NCBI GenBank assembly: GCA_007123775.1
Contig: SLGK01000061.1
Span: 1-64,000, forward strand
From: Anaerolineae bacterium
GTDB taxonomy: Bacteria > Chloroflexota > Anaerolineae > Promineifilales > Promineifilaceae
DNA: 64,000 nt
Reading direction: 5' to 3'
Below are positions 54,261 through 63,077 of the stretch, one piece after another. The notes beneath the pieces were generated by a model, which was given only the letters and a program-made list of their open reading frames with translations, was not told where the DNA came from and did not search any database. Each line of letters starts with the position of its first letter. Position 1 is the stretch's first letter. Made by a program: the position numbers and the translations under genes.

Positions 54261-54312
54261 TGCGTAGTGCGTAGTGGGTAGCAAATGACCCCTACGCACT
54301 ACGCACTACGAT
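54253..54312. repeat. Inverted GCGTAGT heptamer array between convergent genes
   Basis: gcgtagtgcgtagtgcgtagtg, a loop, then ctacgcactacgcactacg. It contains the stop of the acyltransferase gene and ends at the stop of the ABC ATPase; it probably works as a two-way terminator. Confidence 0.8.
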
Positions 54313-55842
54313 CTATGTCTCTTCCACCGCCGAACCAGCCATAAGCAAGCCCACCCGCTCACGGGTGGCCTCGGCAATGGGCAGGATTTGCACAATCCGC
54401 CCCTCATACATCACGGCCACGCGGTCGGCCAGCCCCAACACCTCATCCAGTTCGGCCGAGACCAGCAGCACAGCCACTCCCCGGTCCCGCTGGGCCACGA
54501 TCTGCTTGTGGATAAACTCAATCGAGCCAACGTCAATACCCCGCGTGGGCTGGTTGGCAATCAACAGCTTCACCTCGCGTGAAAACTCCCGCGCCACAAT
54601 CACCTTCTGCTTGTTGCCGCCAGAGAGTTTGCTGGCCGGTGTATCCACGCTGGGGGTACGCACATCATATTCGGCCACCAGTGCCTTGCCCTCTTTGCGG
54701 ATGCGGTCATGGTTCATCACCGTACCCCGCGCATAGGGGCGACGAAAATAGCGGTTTAGCACCATATTGTCGGCAATGGAGTAAGGCCCAACCAGGCCGT
54801 GCTTTTCCCGGTCCTCAGGGATGTGGGCCACCCCCAGTTCGGTGATGTAGCGGGGAGATTTGTGGGTTATATCTTTGTCTTCGAGGAGAACACGGCCGTT
54901 TTTCGACCGCCGCAGTCCGGTTAAAGCTTCCACAAACTCCCGCTGGCCGTTGCCCTGCACCCCGGCCACGCCCAAAATCTCACCCGCCTTTACCGTCAGC
55001 GACAGGCCCCTTACTACATGATGGCGCAGGTCGTCATCCACATGCAGGTCCTCAACCGTCAACACCGGCTCGCCCGGCTGGGCATCCCCTTTTTCGACTC
55101 GCAAGATCACCTTGCGCCCCACCATCATCTCCGCCAGGCTGGCCTCGGTAGCCTGGTCGGGCGTGGTCGTGCCTACCATCTGGCCATTGCGCATGACGGC
55201 AACTGTGTCAGCAATGGCCAGGACCTCTTTCAACTTGTGGGTGATGAAAATGATAGAAACGCCCTGCGCTTTCAGGTCGCGCATAATGCGAAACAGGTCT
55301 TCGGCTTCCTGGGGGGTCAGAACGGCCGTTGGCTCATCCAGAATCAAAATGTCCGCTTTGCGATACAGCGCCTTGATGATTTCTACCCGCTGCTGCATCC
55401 CCACCGGCAAATCCTCGACCACGGCCCGCGGCGGCACGGCCAGCCTGTACTTTTCCGACAGACTCTGCACGCGAGCGGCTGCATCACGCCGGCTGATACG
55501 GCCGAACCAGCGCGTAATCTCCGACCCTAACATCACGTTCTCGGCTACCGTCATCACCGGCACCAGTTGGAAATGCTGGTGGACCATACCCACGCCGCGC
55601 CGGATCGCCTCACGCGGGTTTTTCAGCACCACCTGCTCCCCCTTAAGCCAGATTTCCCCCTCATCCGGCTGGTAGAGGCCGTACAAGATATTCATCAGCG
55701 TGCTTTTGCCCGCCCCGTTTTCGCCCAGCAGAGCCAAAATCTCCCCTTCGTGCAGGGTCAAATCAACCTTGTCATTAGCCAACACGCCGGGAAAGCGCTT
55801 GGTAATACCGCGTGCTTCGAGAACGATGGAGGAGTTGTTCAT
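54313..55842 (-). CDS. Nucleoside/simple-sugar ABC transporter ATPase (two domains)
   Basis: A 509-aa protein with two ABC domains in tandem. Domain 1 has Walker A LLGENGAGKSTLMNILYG, LPVGMQQRVEIIKAL and Walker B ILILDEPTAVLTPQE; domain 2 has VAGVQGNGQREFVEALTG, LSGGNKQKVIVAREF and LLIANQPTRGIDVGS, where the usual Walker B Glu is Gln-like and the P-loop is degenerate. This matches the NupO/YufO class that pairs with BmpA-type binding proteins. It is the last gene of a four-gene minus-strand operon. Confidence 0.94.
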   Translation of the reverse strand: MNNSSIVLEARGITKRFPGVLANDKVDLTLHEGEILALLGENGAGKSTLMNILYGLYQPDEGEIWLKGEQVVLKNPREAIRRGVGMVHQHFQLVPVMTVAENVMLGSEITRWFGRISRRDAAARVQSLSEKYRLAVPPRAVVEDLPVGMQQRVEIIKALYRKADILILDEPTAVLTPQEAEDLFRIMRDLKAQGVSIIFITHKLKEVLAIADTVAVMRNGQMVGTTTPDQATEASLAEMMVGRKVILRVEKGDAQPGEPVLTVEDLHVDDDLRHHVVRGLSLTVKAGEILGVAGVQGNGQREFVEALTGLRRSKNGRVLLEDKDITHKSPRYITELGVAHIPEDREKHGLVGPYSIADNMVLNRYFRRPYARGTVMNHDRIRKEGKALVAEYDVRTPSVDTPASKLSGGNKQKVIVAREFSREVKLLIANQPTRGIDVGSIEFIHKQIVAQRDRGVAVLLVSAELDEVLGLADRVAVMYEGRIVQILPIAEATRERVGLLMAGSAVEET

Positions 55843-55857
55843 AATGCCTTTTCCTGG

Positions 55858-55970
55858 TTCGTGTTACGTATTCCGTATTACGTATTTCGTGTTGCGTGTT
55901 GCGTATTTCGTGTTGCGTGTTGCGTAACGATTTTGATTACGCACTACGCAATACGCAATACGTCATTCCG
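55858..55970. repeat. Inverted GTATTAC/GTGTTGC heptamer array
   Basis: tacgtattccgtattacgtatttcgtgttgcgtgttgcg and repeats, then gattacgcactacgcaatacgcaatacg. It fills the gap between permease and ATPase inside the ABC operon, so it would be transcribed and could fold in the message. Confidence 0.75.
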
Positions 55971-56985
55971 TATCATACGGCTTGCCAATCGCTGCCGGGG
56001 GCCGGGCACGGCCGACAAAACCGGCCAGCACCACAATCGTCAACACATAGGGCAGCAGACCGATAAACTGATGGGGAATATCGACGGCACCGCTAAACTG
56101 AATTTGAGTTTGCAGCGCGGTCGCCAGGCCAAAGAGCAGCGCCGCGCCCCAGGCCCCAATGGGTGTCCACTTGCCAAAAATCATGACCGCCAGAGCCACA
56201 AAGCCACGCCCGTTGGTCATGGCCCGGTCAAAGGTGCCTACCGCTTCCAGCGAAAGGAAAGCCCCGGCCAAACCAGCCAGTGCCCCGCCGATAATTACGT
56301 TGGAATAGCGCATGGCGTGAACGTTGATGCCTACGGTATCGGCCGCGCTGGGGTGTTCGCCCACGGCCCGCGTGCGCAGCCCCCAGCGGGTAAAAAAGAG
56401 GATATAGTGAAAAATAGCCACCAGCAGCAAGGTAACGTAAATGATGGGCGTGTTGGTAAACAACACCGGGCCAACCAGCTCCAGATCGGCCAGAGGGCCT
56501 AAACGGATGGTAGGCAGCTTGGCCGGGATGGTCAGACCAATGCGGTAATAGAAGCCGGTCAGACCAAAGGCCAGAATGTTGATGACCGTGCCGCCAATAA
56601 TCTGGTCCATCTTGAGGGTAATGGACATGAAACCCAGGAACCCACCCAGCACGGCTCCGGTCAGGATAGCGGCCACCAGACCCAACATCAGGCTGCCGGT
56701 GGCTACCGCAACGCGAAAACCAACAAAGGCTGATAGCAGCATCTGGCCTTCGATGCCAATATTGATGATACCGGCCCGTTCCCCCATCAGGCCGCACAAG
56801 GCACCCAAAACCAGGGGCGTTGAGTGGCGGAGGGCCGCATTGAGAACGGCCGTTGTCGCCCTGGGGTCCACGTTATAAAAATAGGCAATACCAATAACGA
56901 CCAGCGCGCCCAGGCCGAGTAAAATCCTGTGACGGTATAGAGCCTCTACCCAACGGTTAGTCGGTGGTGCTACTGTTGCTTCCAT
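55963..56985 (-). CDS. Nucleoside-type ABC permease 2
   Basis: A 340-aa BPD_transp_2 permease of the NupQ type with about eight to nine helices. Typical motifs: PLVLGALCGLMGERAGIINIGIEGQMLLSAFVGF, GVNVHAMRYSNVIIGGALAGLAGAFLSL-like VGINVHAMRYSNVIIGGALAGLAG, and FDRAMTNGRGFVALAVMIFGKWTPIGAWGAALLFGLA. It pairs with the next permease upstream. The C-terminal codons overlap the repeat array. Confidence 0.93.
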   Translation of the reverse strand: MEATVAPPTNRWVEALYRHRILLGLGALVVIGIAYFYNVDPRATTAVLNAALRHSTPLVLGALCGLMGERAGIINIGIEGQMLLSAFVGFRVAVATGSLMLGLVAAILTGAVLGGFLGFMSITLKMDQIIGGTVINILAFGLTGFYYRIGLTIPAKLPTIRLGPLADLELVGPVLFTNTPIIYVTLLLVAIFHYILFFTRWGLRTRAVGEHPSAADTVGINVHAMRYSNVIIGGALAGLAGAFLSLEAVGTFDRAMTNGRGFVALAVMIFGKWTPIGAWGAALLFGLATALQTQIQFSGAVDIPHQFIGLLPYVLTIVVLAGFVGRARPPAAIGKPYDTE

Positions 56986-57032
56986 AGGGTCTCCCAGTGT
57001 TTCGTCTTCCGCACTGCCTGCTGCCTACTGCC

Positions 57033-58151
57033 TCAATGCTGGCCCCAGCCGGTGCTGAGCGTGACCTCTTCTTCACCCTCCGCTTTCCGGGTGCGGATAA
57101 GCCAGCGTATGAGCATATCGGCCGTTACAAAAAAGAGAATTAAGGCTTGAATAACGTCAATGATTTGGTTAGGCACACCGGCGCGGAACTGCATCTGGCT
57201 GGCCCCGGCCTCCATAGCCCCAATCAGCAGCGCCGCCGGAATAACGCCGATGGGATGGGTACGGGCCAGCAGGGCGATGGTAATACCGTCAAACCCCAGA
57301 CCGGTGTTAAAGCCGGGCTGGAAGCGGTTGACGACGCCCTGGGTTTCAATGGCCCCGCCCAGACCCGCCAGAAAACCGCTGATAACCATCGTCAGAATAA
57401 TGATCCAACTGACGCGAATGCCGGCATAATGGGCGGCGTTGGGGTTCAGGCCGACGGTGCGAATTTCGTAGCCGGTGGTGGTGCGATAGAGCAGCCACCA
57501 AACAAAAACGGCCGCACCCACAGCAATGAAAAATCCAATGGGGAAAGGACCGATGTTGGGAATCTCGGCCGAAGCAAAAATGCGGGGGGTGCGGGCTACA
57601 ATATTGCCGGGGCTGGTGTCTTTCCAGGGACCATCGGCCAGATAGTCGGTAATATTGATGGCCACAAAGTTGAGCATGATGGTGGTGATTACTTCGTGGG
57701 CACCGGTGTAGGTTTTGAGCATACCGGGGATGGCCCCGTAAGCGGCACCGGCCAGCGCCCCGGCAAACAAGGCCAGCGGAATATGTATCAGCGCGGGCAG
57801 CCCGTCGAGACTAAAGCCGAAATAGGCAGCCACAACAGCGCCAAATAGTAACTGCCCCTGCGCCCCAATGTTGAATAAACCGGCCTTGAAAGCGAAGGCC
57901 ACCGCCAGCCCGTTGAGCAGCAGCGGCGTGGCTCGCGACAGGGTACGGCCGAATGCCCGTTCACTGCCAAAAGAGCCATCATACAGGGCACGATAGGCGT
58001 CTATGGGCGAAGCCCCGGAAATGATAAGGATAATTGCCCCAATGAGACCGGCCAGCAAAACGGCCGTTATCGGCACGCTCACCGTGCGCCAGATACGCAC
58101 CACTCTGCGCCAAACGGCCGATCTTCCCCCATTCCCTGCCGACTGTGCCAT
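57033..58151 (-). CDS. Nucleoside-type ABC permease 1
   Basis: A 372-aa NupP-type permease. The family pattern PLLLNGLAVAFAFKAGLFNIGAQGQLLFGAVVAAYFGF is followed by AYGAIPGMLKTYTGAHEVITTIMLNFVAINITDYL and FDGITIALLARTHPIGVIPAALLIGAMEAGASQMQ. Eight to ten helices. It lies 47 nt upstream of permease 2 and is preceded by a hairpin after bmpA. Confidence 0.93.
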   Translation of the reverse strand: MAQSAGNGGRSAVWRRVVRIWRTVSVPITAVLLAGLIGAIILIISGASPIDAYRALYDGSFGSERAFGRTLSRATPLLLNGLAVAFAFKAGLFNIGAQGQLLFGAVVAAYFGFSLDGLPALIHIPLALFAGALAGAAYGAIPGMLKTYTGAHEVITTIMLNFVAINITDYLADGPWKDTSPGNIVARTPRIFASAEIPNIGPFPIGFFIAVGAAVFVWWLLYRTTTGYEIRTVGLNPNAAHYAGIRVSWIIILTMVISGFLAGLGGAIETQGVVNRFQPGFNTGLGFDGITIALLARTHPIGVIPAALLIGAMEAGASQMQFRAGVPNQIIDVIQALILFFVTADMLIRWLIRTRKAEGEEEVTLSTGWGQH

Positions 58152-58203
58152 GTCCTACTCCTGAAAATGACGAATTAGGAACTACGAACGGTATTTCTAA
58201 AAA

Positions 58204-58243
58204 CAAGGTGCGACGCCTTCAGCCAAGAGTACGTCGCACCTTG
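58204..58243 (-). terminator. Intra-operon hairpin after bmpA
   Basis: 12-bp perfect arms caaggtgcgacg / cgtcgcaccttg between bmpA and the first permease. The minus-strand side is followed by gttttta-like sequence (complement of taaaaac). It may cause partial termination or protect the bmpA message so that more binding protein is made. Confidence 0.55.
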
Positions 58244-58350
58244 CATTTGTTAACACATCCCGCGTTCATCAGAAATGAGCTTTCAAAAAAAGCCCAGCTT
58301 CTACAAACGCACAGACTACCAGACTACTTGACCACCTGTAGACTATCCGA

Positions 58351-59442
58351 CTACGGATTGTACCCGGTAGGAATAGAACCATCACGCAAACCGGCATCGA
58401 TCTCGGCCAGACGATCTTTGACTTCGTCAGGAATCTGATCCTCAAAGTCGTGGAACGGGGCCAGACCAACTTCACCCACGAAGTTGCCGCCAGGGAAGTT
58501 GCCATCCTGGGCCGCCTGAATCAGCTCAAAGACACCGGGGGTGATGAGCTTCATGGCGCTGGAAACCAGGCAAGGTTGGGCTGCGGGTACGGTAAACCAT
58601 TGGTCGGTATCCACACCGAGGCAGTAAACGCCATCATAACCGGCTACTTCCACCAGGGCACCATTACCGGTATTACCGCCGGCCCCAAAGACAAAGTCAG
58701 CACCCAGACCGATGGCCTGAGCGGCCGTGCTGGCGCCCCACTCCGGGTCGGTAAAGGCAACGTCCAGGCCACCGGGATGAAAGGTGGAGATAATCTGGAT
58801 ATCCGGGTTGACGAAACGCGCCCCATTCTCAAAGCCCTCTTTGAAGGCAACTACTGGCGGCACCAGGTCGGTGCCCAACACAGCAGCGATAATGTTCGAT
58901 TCGGTCAATAAACCAGCCAAAGCGCCGCCCAGGAAACCGGCGATGTCTTCAGGGAATATCAAACCGGCGATGTTGGGAATGGTATCAACCTGGAACTGGT
59001 CCACACCGATGAACATAATGTCAGGGTACATTTCTGCCGCTTCATTCGTGGCTTCACCCAAGCCAAAACCAACTGTTACGATCACGTCGTAGCCATCCTC
59101 GGCGAAGAGGGCAATGTTGGTCGCATAGTCGCGGGCGTCTGCGGTTTCAATGAAGCTGACCCTGGCCCCCAGCTCAGTCTGAGCCAGCAGCGCACCTTCC
59201 CAGGCGGACTGGTTGAAGGAACGGTCATCCACCGAACCAACGTCGGTCACCAGGCCCACGCAAAATACGTCAGGGCTGGTACAATCGTCGGAGTCATCAA
59301 CAACTTGTTCTGCAGGAACATCAACGGCATCCGTTGTATCAACGGGAGCGGCCGGTTCATCGGCTGCCGGTGAGCAGGCCACAAAGAGGATGCCCATGAA
59401 ACACATAAGCAATATAGATAGGGTGAATCGTTTACTAAACAT
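58351..59442 (-). CDS. BmpA-family solute-binding lipoprotein
   Basis: A 363-aa lipoprotein; the signal peptide ends in FVAC. An acidic spacer is followed by the BMP domain: VGLVTDVGSVDDRSFNQSAWEGALLAQTELGA, YDVIVTVGFGLGEATNEAAEMYPDIMFIGVDQF, NIAGLIFPEDIAGFLGGALAGLL and GADFVFGAGGNTGNGALVEVAG. BMP proteins of this class bind purine nucleosides or related ligands. It is the first gene of the operon with two permeases and the ATPase. Confidence 0.94.
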   Translation of the reverse strand: MFSKRFTLSILLMCFMGILFVACSPAADEPAAPVDTTDAVDVPAEQVVDDSDDCTSPDVFCVGLVTDVGSVDDRSFNQSAWEGALLAQTELGARVSFIETADARDYATNIALFAEDGYDVIVTVGFGLGEATNEAAEMYPDIMFIGVDQFQVDTIPNIAGLIFPEDIAGFLGGALAGLLTESNIIAAVLGTDLVPPVVAFKEGFENGARFVNPDIQIISTFHPGGLDVAFTDPEWGASTAAQAIGLGADFVFGAGGNTGNGALVEVAGYDGVYCLGVDTDQWFTVPAAQPCLVSSAMKLITPGVFELIQAAQDGNFPGGNFVGEVGLAPFHDFEDQIPDEVKDRLAEIDAGLRDGSIPTGYNP

Positions 59443-59628
59443 TTGTTTCTTCTCTCCTTAAAGATATGGGCGTTAACCGCCCGCTGTTACCAGGCCGGAA
59501 ATAATCCGCCCGGCACATACGACACGTTAAACCATTACAGCATAACGAAACAAATTATACTTTTTTTTGTGGCCCTTACAACCTGTTGCTATTGGTAGAC
59601 GGCTGTGCTACCATTCAACGATTAAATT

Positions 59629-60696
59629 ATGAAACTGAGTACAGAGTTCTTCTCAAGATTAGTTGGGGCCATTGCGCTCGCTTTTGCTGCTGCCGCTTTG
59701 GGCGATGCTCTCGCCAACTACCTGGGTGCTAATAATGAGGCATATGTTATCGTTTTTGTTCTGTTAGGCATCTTAACAGGTCTGGTGTTAACACCCTATT
59801 TGACGGTACGGCCGTTGCGCCGCTTGCGTCAACGTCTAACCAATATGCCGCCTGAGCAGCTAATGGCTATCATTATCGGCATTTTCTTGGGCCTGATTGC
59901 GGCCGCGCTCATTTCGCTACCGTTGGCTATGCTGCCTTCCCCTTTTCGGGAGATTTTGCCGTTAACGGCCGTTGTCGTTTTCTGCTACCTTAGCACCGCC
60001 ATCTTGATGCTGCGCCAGCGTGACCTGAAAAACATGCTAAGCAACCTGCAGCCATTGGGACAAACCACACGTAGGGGTTCTGGGGCTGAACTCAGCGCTA
60101 AAGAAGACGAATCCGTCATTTTGCTGGATACGAGTGTGATCATAGACGGCCGTATTGCCGACATTAGCAAAACCGGTTTTATCCAGGCCAGTCTGCTGGT
60201 TCCCAACTTTGTTCTCATGGAGCTACAACATATCGCCGACAGTGCCGATCCCCTGCGCCGCAATCGCGGTCGGCGCGGTCTGGATGTGTTGACCATCCTG
60301 CAAAACGAAGCCCCCGTGCCCACCCGTATCACCGATATGGATGTTAGTGAAACACGCGAAGTGGACAGCAAGCTCGTCTCTCTGGCTCGCCATTGGCAGT
60401 GTCCTATCATGACCAATGACTACAACCTCAACCGAGTGGCTGAAATCCAGGGCGTGCGCGTCCTCAACATCAACGACCTGGCCAACGCCGTCAAAGCCGC
60501 CTACTTACCCGGCGAAGAGCTAACCGTTAAAGTAATACAAGAAGGACGCGAAGCTGATCAGGGCGTCGGCTATTTAGAAGATGGCACAATGGTCGTCATT
60601 GAAGAAGGGGAGTACCTGATCAATCAAACGGTCACTGTCACCGTCACCAAAGTGCTGCAAACCACCGCCGGCCGCATGATCTTCGCCAAACCGTAA
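59629..60696 (+). CDS. Membrane PIN-TRAM domain protein, YacL-like
   Basis: A 355-aa protein. Four hydrophobic helices fill the first ~130 residues. A PIN domain follows (VILLDTSVIIDGRIADI, VLMELQHIADSADPLRRNRGRRGLDVL, REVDSKLVSLARHWQCPIMTNDYNLNRVA) with its acidic metal-binding residues. The C-terminal TRAM-like RNA-binding part includes GREADQGVGYLEDGTMVVIEEGE. This is the YacL/PilT-N arrangement, likely a membrane-tied RNase; its target is unknown. The stop codon TAA lies in the first unit of the GTAAAAC repeat that follows. Confidence 0.92.
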   Translation: MKLSTEFFSRLVGAIALAFAAAALGDALANYLGANNEAYVIVFVLLGILTGLVLTPYLTVRPLRRLRQRLTNMPPEQLMAIIIGIFLGLIAAALISLPLAMLPSPFREILPLTAVVVFCYLSTAILMLRQRDLKNMLSNLQPLGQTTRRGSGAELSAKEDESVILLDTSVIIDGRIADISKTGFIQASLLVPNFVLMELQHIADSADPLRRNRGRRGLDVLTILQNEAPVPTRITDMDVSETREVDSKLVSLARHWQCPIMTNDYNLNRVAEIQGVRVLNINDLANAVKAAYLPGEELTVKVIQEGREADQGVGYLEDGTMVVIEEGEYLINQTVTVTVTKVLQTTAGRMIFAKP

Positions 60697-60790
60697 AACG
60701 TAAAACGTGATGCGTGATGCGTGAATAAAAGACCTCACGTATCACGCATCACGTTTCGTAATTCGTAATTTGTAATTCATAATTCGGAAA
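60694..60790. repeat. Inverted GTAAAAC/GTGATGC array plus CGTAATT heptamers
   Basis: gtaaaacgtaaaacgtgatgcgtgatgcgtg, loop, cacgtatcacgcatcacg, then cgtaattcgtaatttgtaattcataattcg. Two repeat families are joined. The array starts at the PIN-TRAM stop and ends just before the cysS start. Confidence 0.75.
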
Positions 60791-60794
60791 GCCC

Positions 60795-62240
60795 ATGTCT
60801 CTAAAAGTCTACAACTTCCTCACTCGACAAAAAGAAACCTTTACGCCGCTGCACGAGGGCAAAGTCAGCCTGTACGTTTGCGGCCCCACGGTCTATGACA
60901 ACTCGCACATCGGCCACGCCAAAACGTATGTCAACTTCGACGTGATCGCCCGCTACCTGCGCTACCTCGGCTACGACGTGCTGTACGTGCAAAACATCAC
61001 CGACGTGGGCCACATGCTCGATACCGGCGAAGACAAGGTACTGCGTAAGGCCCGTCAGATGTCAGCCCTGCCCATGCAGGTGGTTGAGACCTACACCCGC
61101 AGCTACTTTGCCGATATGGACGCCCTCGGCGTGCAGCGGCCCGACATCAGCCCCCGCGCCAGCGGCCATATCCCTGAACAGATCGAGATGATCCAGACCC
61201 TCATTGACAAAGGCCATGCCTACGAGGTGGATGGCTCGGTCTACTTCGACGTCGCTTCTTTTCCTGAGTATGGCAAACTAAGCGGCCGTACCGTCGACGA
61301 TCAGGCAGAAGGCAGCCGCATTACCACTCGCGAAGAAAAACGCCATCCGGCCGACTTTGCCCTCTGGAAAAAGGCCGACCCCGAACACATTATGCGCTGG
61401 CCTAGTCCCTGGGGCGAAGGTTTTCCCGGCTGGCATATCGAATGTTCGGCCATGGCCAACAAATATCTCGGCCCCACCTTTGACATTCACGGCGGCGGCC
61501 TGGAGAATATGTTCCCCCACAACGAGTGTGAAATCGCCCAGAGCGAAGCCGCCCACGACGGCCAGCCCTTTGCCCGCCACTGGCTCCTCGTCGGCAGCCT
61601 GACGCTGGACGGCATCAAAATGAGCAAGAGTCTGGGCAATACGCTGACGATTGCCGATGCGCTGACTCGCTGGCCGGCCGAAGGCATTCGCACCTTTATC
61701 CTTTCCAGCCATTACGGCAGCCCCATTGATTTCTCTGACGAAGCGATTGAGGCAGCTTATAAAGGCTGGCAGCGCATTTGGGGTGCGGCCCGCCTGCTGC
61801 GCCAGCAAATGGGCCAGGCCCCGGACGGCGCGGCTGGTGACGCCGTTAAGGAACTGGTTGAGCAAACGCGGAAGGCCTTCGTAGAGAAGATGAACGATGA
61901 TTTTAACGCCCCCGCCGCGCTGGCCGTCCTGCAGGAATACACGCGCCAGGTCAATACGCTGGTCAACGAGCAGGGGTCGCTGAGCCAGGGTTCGCTCAAG
62001 GCACTCGATGACCTGTACCGGGAATTGGGTGGCAAGATTCTAGGCATTATTCCCGGCGAAGACGCCGGCAGCGCCAGCGCCGAGCGCGAGGCCGGTCTGG
62101 TACAACTTCTCATCGAGCTGCGGGCCGCGGCGCGGGCCAACAAGGATTGGGCCACCTCCGACAAAATCCGAGACCAGCTCAAAGAATTGGGCATCATCCT
62201 CGAAGACCGGCCCGACGGCACCGTCTGGAAAACAACTTGA
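60795..62240 (+). CDS. cysS: Cysteinyl-tRNA synthetase
   Basis: Charges tRNA-Cys. The class I signatures are [13 protein letters not shown] (HIGH) and IKMSKSLGN (KMSKS). Zinc ligands are in [23 protein letters not shown] and [23 protein letters not shown]. 481 aa, full length with the C-terminal DALR-type helical domain. The ATG follows GGAAAG. Confidence 0.97.
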   Translation: MSLKVYNFLTRQKETFTPLHEGKVSLYVCGPTVYDNSHIGHAKTYVNFDVIARYLRYLGYDVLYVQNITDVGHMLDTGEDKVLRKARQMSALPMQVVETYTRSYFADMDALGVQRPDISPRASGHIPEQIEMIQTLIDKGHAYEVDGSVYFDVASFPEYGKLSGRTVDDQAEGSRITTREEKRHPADFALWKKADPEHIMRWPSPWGEGFPGWHIECSAMANKYLGPTFDIHGGGLENMFPHNECEIAQSEAAHDGQPFARHWLLVGSLTLDGIKMSKSLGNTLTIADALTRWPAEGIRTFILSSHYGSPIDFSDEAIEAAYKGWQRIWGAARLLRQQMGQAPDGAAGDAVKELVEQTRKAFVEKMNDDFNAPAALAVLQEYTRQVNTLVNEQGSLSQGSLKALDDLYRELGGKILGIIPGEDAGSASAEREAGLVQLLIELRAAARANKDWATSDKIRDQLKELGIILEDRPDGTVWKTT

Positions 62241-62245
62241 TGCTG

Positions 62246-62309
62246 CGAAGTGGCGATGTGGCGAAGTTACCTTACAACTTCGCCACATCGCCACTCCGCC
62301 ACTTCGCCA
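62246..62309. repeat. Inverted AGTGGCGA octamer array between cysS and rlmB
   Basis: gcgaagtggcgatgtggcgaag, loop, cttcgccacatcgccactccgccacttcgcc. It lies between cysS and the methylase and ends at the methylase start codon. Confidence 0.8.
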
Positions 62310-63074
62310 ATGAGTGAGTATCTGATTCGACGCAATGTGGTTTTGGAAGCGCTGCGGGGCAGCCGGCGGGAGGTGTTCCGGCTCTACGTGCAGCAGGGGT
62401 TGGCGCAGAAATATGTGGAGGATGTGGTGGATACGGCCGTATCCCGCCACGTCCCTATCACCCATCTCAGCAAACAAAAGCTGGGCCAACTGGTGCAAGA
62501 CAGCAGCCACCAGGGCGTGGCCCTGGAAGTTGGCCCCTACGTCTACAGCGACATTCAGGCCATGCTCTCCCTGGCGGCTGCCCACCAGGAACCGCCCCTG
62601 CTGCTCCTGCTTGACCTGCTGCACGGACCGCAAAATATCGGTAGCCTGCTGCGAACGGCCGAAATTTGCGGCGTCCACGGCGTTATCTTGCAAGACCGGC
62701 GCGCCCCTGACATTACCCCTAGCGTGGTCCAATATTCGGCCGGGGCCGCTGAGCATCTGCTCATTGCCCAAGAGACCAATCTGGTCCAGGCCATCAGGCA
62801 GTTGCAAGCGGCCGACGTCTGGGTGGCTGGCCTCGACCTTACCGACGAGTCCCAACCGCTGGGCGAAATTGACCTCAACATGCCCCTGGCCATCGTGGTG
62901 GGTCATGAAGGGCAAGGGCTGCGCCGGCTGGTGGGTGAAAGCTGCGACTTTTTGATCCGGCTGCCCATGCGCGGTCATGTAGAATCGTTGAATGCGGCCG
63001 TAGCCGGGTCGGTGATGCTCTATCAGGCGTGGCAGGCGCGGGGGTTTGTGGGCGATAGGGCACAAGGATCGTAG
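62310..63074 (+). CDS. rlmB: rRNA/tRNA 2'-O-methyltransferase, RlmB/TrmH (SpoU) family
   Basis: A 254-aa SpoU methylase. The N-terminal substrate-binding domain (SEYLIRRNVVLEALRGSRREVFRLYVQ) is followed by the knotted catalytic part: LLDLLHGPQNIGSLLRTAEICGVHGVILQDRRA, IVVGHEGQGLRRLVGESCDFLIRLPMRGHVESLNAAVAGSVMLYQ. The RlmB-type acts on G2251 of 23S rRNA; TrmH-type tRNA activity cannot be excluded. The track start at 62250 translates the octamer repeat (MWRSYLTTSPHRHS), so ATG 62310 is used. No ribosome site is clear. Confidence 0.91.
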   Translation: MSEYLIRRNVVLEALRGSRREVFRLYVQQGLAQKYVEDVVDTAVSRHVPITHLSKQKLGQLVQDSSHQGVALEVGPYVYSDIQAMLSLAAAHQEPPLLLLLDLLHGPQNIGSLLRTAEICGVHGVILQDRRAPDITPSVVQYSAGAAEHLLIAQETNLVQAIRQLQAADVWVAGLDLTDESQPLGEIDLNMPLAIVVGHEGQGLRRLVGESCDFLIRLPMRGHVESLNAAVAGSVMLYQAWQARGFVGDRAQGS

Positions 63075-63077
63075 CAA

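Noticed and set aside
55567-56502. 311-aa plus-strand ORF
   Set aside because: It runs antisense through the ABC operon and the heptamer repeat (YYVFRVACCVFRVACCV), so it is a shadow.
60694-60794. T-box leader for cysS
   Set aside because: No T-box motif or specifier loop is visible; the gap is made of heptamer repeats.
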